A DNA stretch of 64,000 bases from Gottfriedia luciferensis (GTDB taxonomy: Bacteria; Bacillota; Bacilli; Bacillales; Bacillaceae_G): NCBI RefSeq assembly GCF_001712755.1, contig NZ_MDKC01000023.1, forward strand, positions 277,789-341,788, read 5' to 3'. The translations under genes were made by a program, and so were the position numbers. Below the pieces are notes generated by a model. That model did no database searches, had not been told where the DNA came from, and saw nothing but the letters and a program-made list of their open reading frames with translations. Numbering within the stretch: position 1 is the stretch's first letter; each line of letters opens with the position of its first letter. Of the stretch, positions 61,201 to 64,000 are shown one piece after another.

Positions 61201-61385
61201 TCTTTAACCTGATCAGCCTGAAGACTCTGTGCTTTTACCGTAACCGTAAGAGTAGGATTATTAATTTCAGGTAGATAATCCCTCTGCATTTGAAAGGCAG
61301 ATATTGCACCCCAAACAAGAACGATAACAGTAAGGGTAATAATAAGGCCCGCTCTTCTAATAGAGGCTTGTAGTAAACGATTCAT
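58254..61385 (-). CDS. RND-family efflux pump (SwrC/AcrB-like)
   Basis: A 1043-residue RND transporter with about 12 hydrophobic segments in two halves and two large extracellular loops. Conserved points include the N-terminal FQMQRDYLPEINNPTLTV, VVAMGRVVDDSIVILDNI (the DD of the proton relay in TM4) and MLTGIVVTNGIVLVDKIERN in the second half. It most resembles Gram-positive AcrB/SwrC (YerP)-type pumps, which export surfactants and other amphiphiles without an outer-membrane partner. No membrane-fusion protein or TetR regulator is next to it. The ATG at 61385 follows AGGAGGGATTTGGGAG-like sequence. Confidence 0.9.
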   Translation of the reverse strand: MNRLLQASIRRAGLIITLTVIVLVWGAISAFQMQRDYLPEINNPTLTVTVKAQSLQADQVKEYITKPIQEAVRVVDNLQDVETNSFNGGSFISLNFPMKYDMEKADQQVNKALEGISLPKGSDKPLVNRLSTHSLPIMTISLKSNNVNITENILRTSVQEEVVKGLKTVPGIKDIQVSGGGNAGYAISIRKDDLIKSGFSVDDVNNSLKQQHTTETEGNLSDGQMTVPIKVNGWGLNKTDLQKLPISRADGKTIPLSDVADISNSIVNLQTITRTKGTPSVVLDILKTPSSNISNLSKSIYSRLQDITPIKTNDVEASILFDQAQQVNHSLEGLAKEGLLGCLFSMICVFLFFRNVRSTLLIVISLPICLLATTGILKILGISLNILTVSGLVVAMGRVVDDSIVILDNINRKVKEGKELKSFSFITLAVKEMIPAIVSSTATTVAVYIPIALVGGLVGAAFSGFAWSVVIALIISLVVSVLVVPALYNLFWKGKPTAPNDFLAQRSYKMYDWIFQRKKLLSILSVSLFVFLAAASALLPVNFLTMTNNTGQLGIQIELPKNTSLSEVDEEVKRVEELLQGNSNVTSFSSGLGSSFTPQSDDVFDVGGGWIQQPNIANLSLSITKNADKTRMTRQLQKQLDSLKSKAIYTVTDKSISGDDSLLKINLSGADSQTLENLSISVGNRLKLIPGLAVQGLADEEGTATQYQLTLNRKMIEQNGLDLVEIINRFKLDTAEGTIGEISLNHNTYPIVLHLKNMNSKNAFNDTDPALRLLNQMGNEAFINKEGRTFRLNQLVVATPITDASVIQEKDGHPYAVITGNILSRDVGKVTKQVKSVLKDTPLPEGVQYSFAGAPEQVKEMIYEMAIALSFSILLVLSIISFVFRGWKAPLTVLICIPLAVIGSVAGMLIFQLEWNLAALVGLLMLTGIVVTNGIVLVDKIERNRLAGHSLDEALFLGTLSRIRPILTTALTTILTLLPLALSSQTDTIISQTLGIVVIGGLVSSTFMSLFMIPILYRWLHKDYDQSANESLDHIIHKFKLTV

Positions 61386-61960
61386 TTTCTCCCAAATCCC
61401 TCCTGTATAAATAAATTATTATGTACGTTTTACTGCACTAACGAAACATGCCAAGCATATTTACTTTTTGAATCGGCAAGAAACATAATTTGCCCTCTTT
61501 TTCAGCAAGTAGTTAAAAACCCAACAAGCAAACTTGTGTCTTTATTTATCCCCTTTCTCCTTCTTAATAGATTAATCTCCATCTGTTAATCTACAATTTC
61601 AGATTTGTAAAGCTATATAAATTCTTTGTTAATCCTTTTAATTATTTGTCAGATAAATTTACGTTTTTTCGGGATGCCATAAGGTAGAGAAAGCCCTTCA
61701 AAACAGCTATCACTGCTCATAAATTGGATTAAAACTTAATGAGTTCCCTTCCAGTACAGATTTAAATCCTTAAGTTCTTCATTCACTTGCAGAAAGGATA
61801 TCTTGCAATCATAAAGCTGATATCCGGATTCATTACAATCCTTTCGAAGAACAAAAAAAGCAACTACCACAAGGGTTAGTTGCTTCCTATTTATAAGGTT
61901 CTACTAATAATTATAGCAGGACCTAAAATAAAACTATTTAATTGTGATCTATTTATATGC
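61386..61960. other. Intergenic region upstream of the RND gene
   Basis: About 575 bases without a gene on either strand; it must carry the RND promoter. A hairpin terminator at 61852-61886 closes the broken gene to its right. Confidence 0.55.
61852..61886 (-). terminator. Terminator hairpin
   Basis: AAGCAACTA and TTAGTTGCTT pair around CCACAAGGG, with A7 at 61853-61859 giving a T tract on the minus strand. It lies downstream of the broken PH-like gene. Confidence 0.75.
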
Positions 61961-62338
61961 CTATGATATTTTCTCTTTCATTAAATTCATAATATAACTG
62001 TTATCACTTATTCCTGTGGCAAAATTCCAATTTACGTAAAAGTATAAAACCTCAATATTTCTTAATGATAGCTTTATGGGTTTCGCTGATTTTAGAAAGA
62101 AAAGTCTAGATTGAGTTGTGAATAATGTTGAACTAACAGTTGCATCATTTTCCATTTTCAAATCAATAATATCGAACCATTTAATAGTTTTCCAACCTTT
62201 AAATTCAATTGCATCATCATGAATAAATAATTCTCAACAATGTGAAAGTAAATTTTTCACATGAAGTCGTGTCATTAATGATAATTTCTTTTCTTCAACT
62301 TCAATGTTAGTTGCGCCATGAAAGTTTAACTTTTTCAT
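61961..62338 (-). pseudogene. Small protein gene with internal stop (PH-like)
   Basis: An ATG at 62338 with AGGAG upstream opens MKKLNFHGATNIEVEEKK and reaches a TGA at codon 35 (62234-62236). The same frame then continues without interruption for 90 codons (FIHDDAIEFKGWKTIKWFDI, RLFFLKSAKPIKLSLRNIEV) to the stop at 61961. The FKGWKTIKWFDIIDLK pattern resembles small bacterial PH-like domains. A single nonsense codon separates it from a full 125-residue protein. Sequencing error is possible. Confidence 0.7.
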
Positions 62339-62400
62339 CTTCTCAACTCCTAAATACAATATGTAGCGATATTTAATCTATTTACATTGAACTAAAATGC

Positions 62401-63224
62401 TTAATTATTATATTCAATTGTCTTTTCTATTTGTTCTACTGTAATTCCCAAGCCATACCATGTTGGTGGTGGAAGTAAAACTCTTTGTTTGTTTCCATCT
62501 GAATAATGTATTGATGGTCTTAACACCGTGACTGCATAAGGTGATTTTTTAAAATCAAATTTAATTGGAACTTCTTCTTCTTTTTGTTTATTTGCTTCAA
62601 TAACGAATGGTTTAATCTTTAATACCTGTTCACCATTCAATTCCGCATCAAATTTGTTTACAACAATTTTATCGCTCCCTTTATTTTGCAAACTATAAAT
62701 GTAATTATTTTTTTCATCTCTAATAATAGGATAAAAGTTCCCTACTTCTAGAGGCTTATCAGAAGTATCATCAATTACATTTATTTCTAATGCTCCAACA
62801 TCATATTTTTTTAATCCACTTTTAGTTTGTATTGTTAATTCCCTTATATCTGTTTTTCCTTTAGATTTAGCGACAATATTAAGAATCAAAGTTTTTACAT
62901 GATACTCACCAACCTTAGCATTTCCATCTACTTTAAAACTCTCAATACTAATTGAATCTTCATTACTGAGATTGATCGAATAAATTTCGTTAAACAAGTC
63001 TTTCTTATCACCTGAATATATATAAGAAAAATTTAGTGGTGTAACTTCTCCTACTCCAAGTTTATAAGACCCTTTATAGGAAGAAATGTGTTTGAAATGG
63101 GTTTACTTATAACTTCATTAATTGGGTATGATTTACTTTTCTTATTGAACATTAATGGTCCTGTAAATAATAAAACTAGTAAAAAGATTGGTAAAAAAAT
63201 AAATAATATTTCTCTGTTATTCAT
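62401..63224 (-). pseudogene. Frameshifted membrane-anchored protein gene
   Basis: An ATG at 63224 opens NREILFIFLPIFLLVLLFTG, a membrane anchor, and continues for about 57 codons to a stop. Around 63060-63100 the reading frame must shift by one base to continue as GVGEVTPLNFSYIYSGDKKD and then into the open frame ending at 62401 (SLQNKGSDKIVVNKFDAE; RVLLPPPTWYGLGITVEQIE). The whole would be about 270 residues, mostly extracellular beta-rich sequence. Family unknown. One frameshift is seen; a sequencing error cannot be excluded. Confidence 0.65.
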
Positions 63225-63396
63225 GTTTCGAACTTAATTATCTCCTAGTATTTTTAGTAAACGTTTACATATTTATCTTAGCATTTAATAAGGTGAATTT
63301 TACTAAAACTCCTTGTCATTTTTGTGAATGATTTCACAACAAACGATTCATCCGCTTACAAAAATTAATAATATCTTACTGGTCTGAAATAATTTA

Positions 63397-63436
63397 AGCG
63401 GAGGTTAGCATCCATTATTCAATGCTGACCTCCGCT
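63397..63436 (-). terminator. 15-bp-arm hairpin
   Basis: AGCGGAGGTTAGCAT (63397-63411) and ATGCTGACCTCCGCT (63422-63436) pair with one G-T pair around CCATTATTCA. It lies immediately after the stop of the small membrane-protein gene and is likely its terminator, though the T tract is weak. Confidence 0.7.
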
Positions 63437-63439
63437 ATT

Positions 63440-63703
63440 TTAATTATTAATAAATATTGATATACATACAAATAATAAAAAACTTAAAATAATATATTGA
63501 TAATTTCGTTTAGTTCGAGGCATTATTATAAAAATAACTAAGTAACTTAATAAAAATAAACATGTTACAACTACATTCACGATACTTTCTATCATAAAAC
63601 GTGCATTTAACATAATAAATAAAGACTGCATACCCGATGAAATAGATAGTATTCTATATAAAGGAAAAGCTTTCTCATCCTTTAGAAAAACATTCTCATC
63701 CAT
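63440..63703 (-). CDS. Small membrane protein
   Basis: A protein of about 87 residues with two or three hydrophobic segments (SLFIMLNARFMIESIVNVVV; LFLLSYLVIFIIMP; YIILSFLLFVCISIFI). No family recognised. Start is uncertain: ATG at 63703 is 12 bases from AGGAG, while a TTG at 63712 is only three bases away. Confidence 0.65.
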   Translation of the reverse strand: MDENVFLKDEKAFPLYRILSISSGMQSLFIMLNARFMIESIVNVVVTCLFLLSYLVIFIIMPRTKRNYQYIILSFLLFVCISIFINN

Positions 63704-63809
63704 AATCTTCAATTACTCCTTTTAATCAAAATAATTTTACATTATTTATATCTTTGATCAAAATTGCTTTATCCACTTTTGACATATTTTCTACCTATTT
63801 ATGATTCAA

Positions 63810-64000
63810 TTAAAAGGACTTGATTACAAATAGGAAAAGTTTCTGGGAAATCAAAAGAAAAATATTTGCAGACATTATCCCGACATTGAAATATATTATA
63901 TCTTTAATTTTTAATCCCAATAAAACAGAAAATAATAATGAAAAAATAATAGGTGTAATATATTTATAATCTTGTAAGGTAAAATATAATTGATTATTAA
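63810..64000 (-). CDS. Membrane protein C-terminal part (partial at window edge)
   Basis: An open frame enters from the right edge and ends with TAA at 63810-63812. The 62 visible residues are hydrophobic (YITPIIFSLLFSVLLGLKIK, FNVGIMSANIFLLISQKLFL) with a basic end, so they are probably the last two membrane segments of an integral membrane protein. The family cannot be told. Confidence 0.6.
   Translation of the reverse strand, partial: NNQLYFTLQDYKYITPIIFSLLFSVLLGLKIKDIIYFNVGIMSANIFLLISQKLFLFVIKSF

Overview
This is AT-rich DNA from a low-GC Firmicute, most likely a Bacillaceae member. The pointers are strong Shine-Dalgarno sites, TTG/GTG starts, a SpoIISA/SpoIISB-type toxin-antitoxin pair, PTS operons with RpiR and IclR regulators, and an MreC paralogue. 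No rRNA, tRNA, CRISPR array or intact transposase was found. The species cannot be named from the sequence.

Left third (1-25.9 kb): a defence island. It opens with a DNA phosphorothioation (Dnd) operon: the 3' end of dndB, then dndC, dndD, dndE, a dndA-type cysteine desulfurase and a NERD-nuclease gene. Running toward it is a two-gene unit encoding an AddB-like protein and an AddA/UvrD-like helicase. Divergent from that unit is a small gene followed by a second DndD-like ATPase and a second DndE-like protein. No DndF/G/H-type restriction genes are visible, so the helicase/nuclease genes plus the second DndD/DndE set are candidates for the restriction arm. Next comes a two-gene unit of an HNH nuclease and a 922-residue protein that fuses a degenerate type-III Mod-like methyltransferase, an EVE/PUA-like domain and an OLD/PtuA-like ATPase; this looks like an unusual Septu-type system. 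An AIPR-family gene follows, then about 1 kb of decayed DNA, and then a restriction-modification locus (C5 methyltransferase, small unknown protein, AlwI-family endonuclease, probable HTH regulator) with a decayed vsr gene on the opposite strand.

Middle (26-44.5 kb): a 2-O-alpha-mannosylglycerate uptake and hydrolysis operon (MngB-like GH38, MngA-like PTS EIIABC, RpiR regulator); an mreC paralogue; an insert of about 5.5 kb carrying four little-known proteins (one DUF1643) and bounded by two copies of the 3' end of a VOC-family gene; then VOC, NUDIX, the SpoIISAB-like toxin-antitoxin with an extra small gene, an ABC-2 exporter operon, a tiny membrane peptide and a membrane-anchored metalloprotease.

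Right third (44.5-64 kb): a stretch of decayed genes, a sugar PTS EIIBC, an IclR regulator, a polar amino-acid ABC importer, a divergent membrane transporter, a membrane protein, a DUF2233-type protein and a DUF5071 protein between duplicated sequences, a secreted beta-propeller/phosphoesterase, a large RND efflux pump, two broken genes and a partial membrane-protein gene at the edge.
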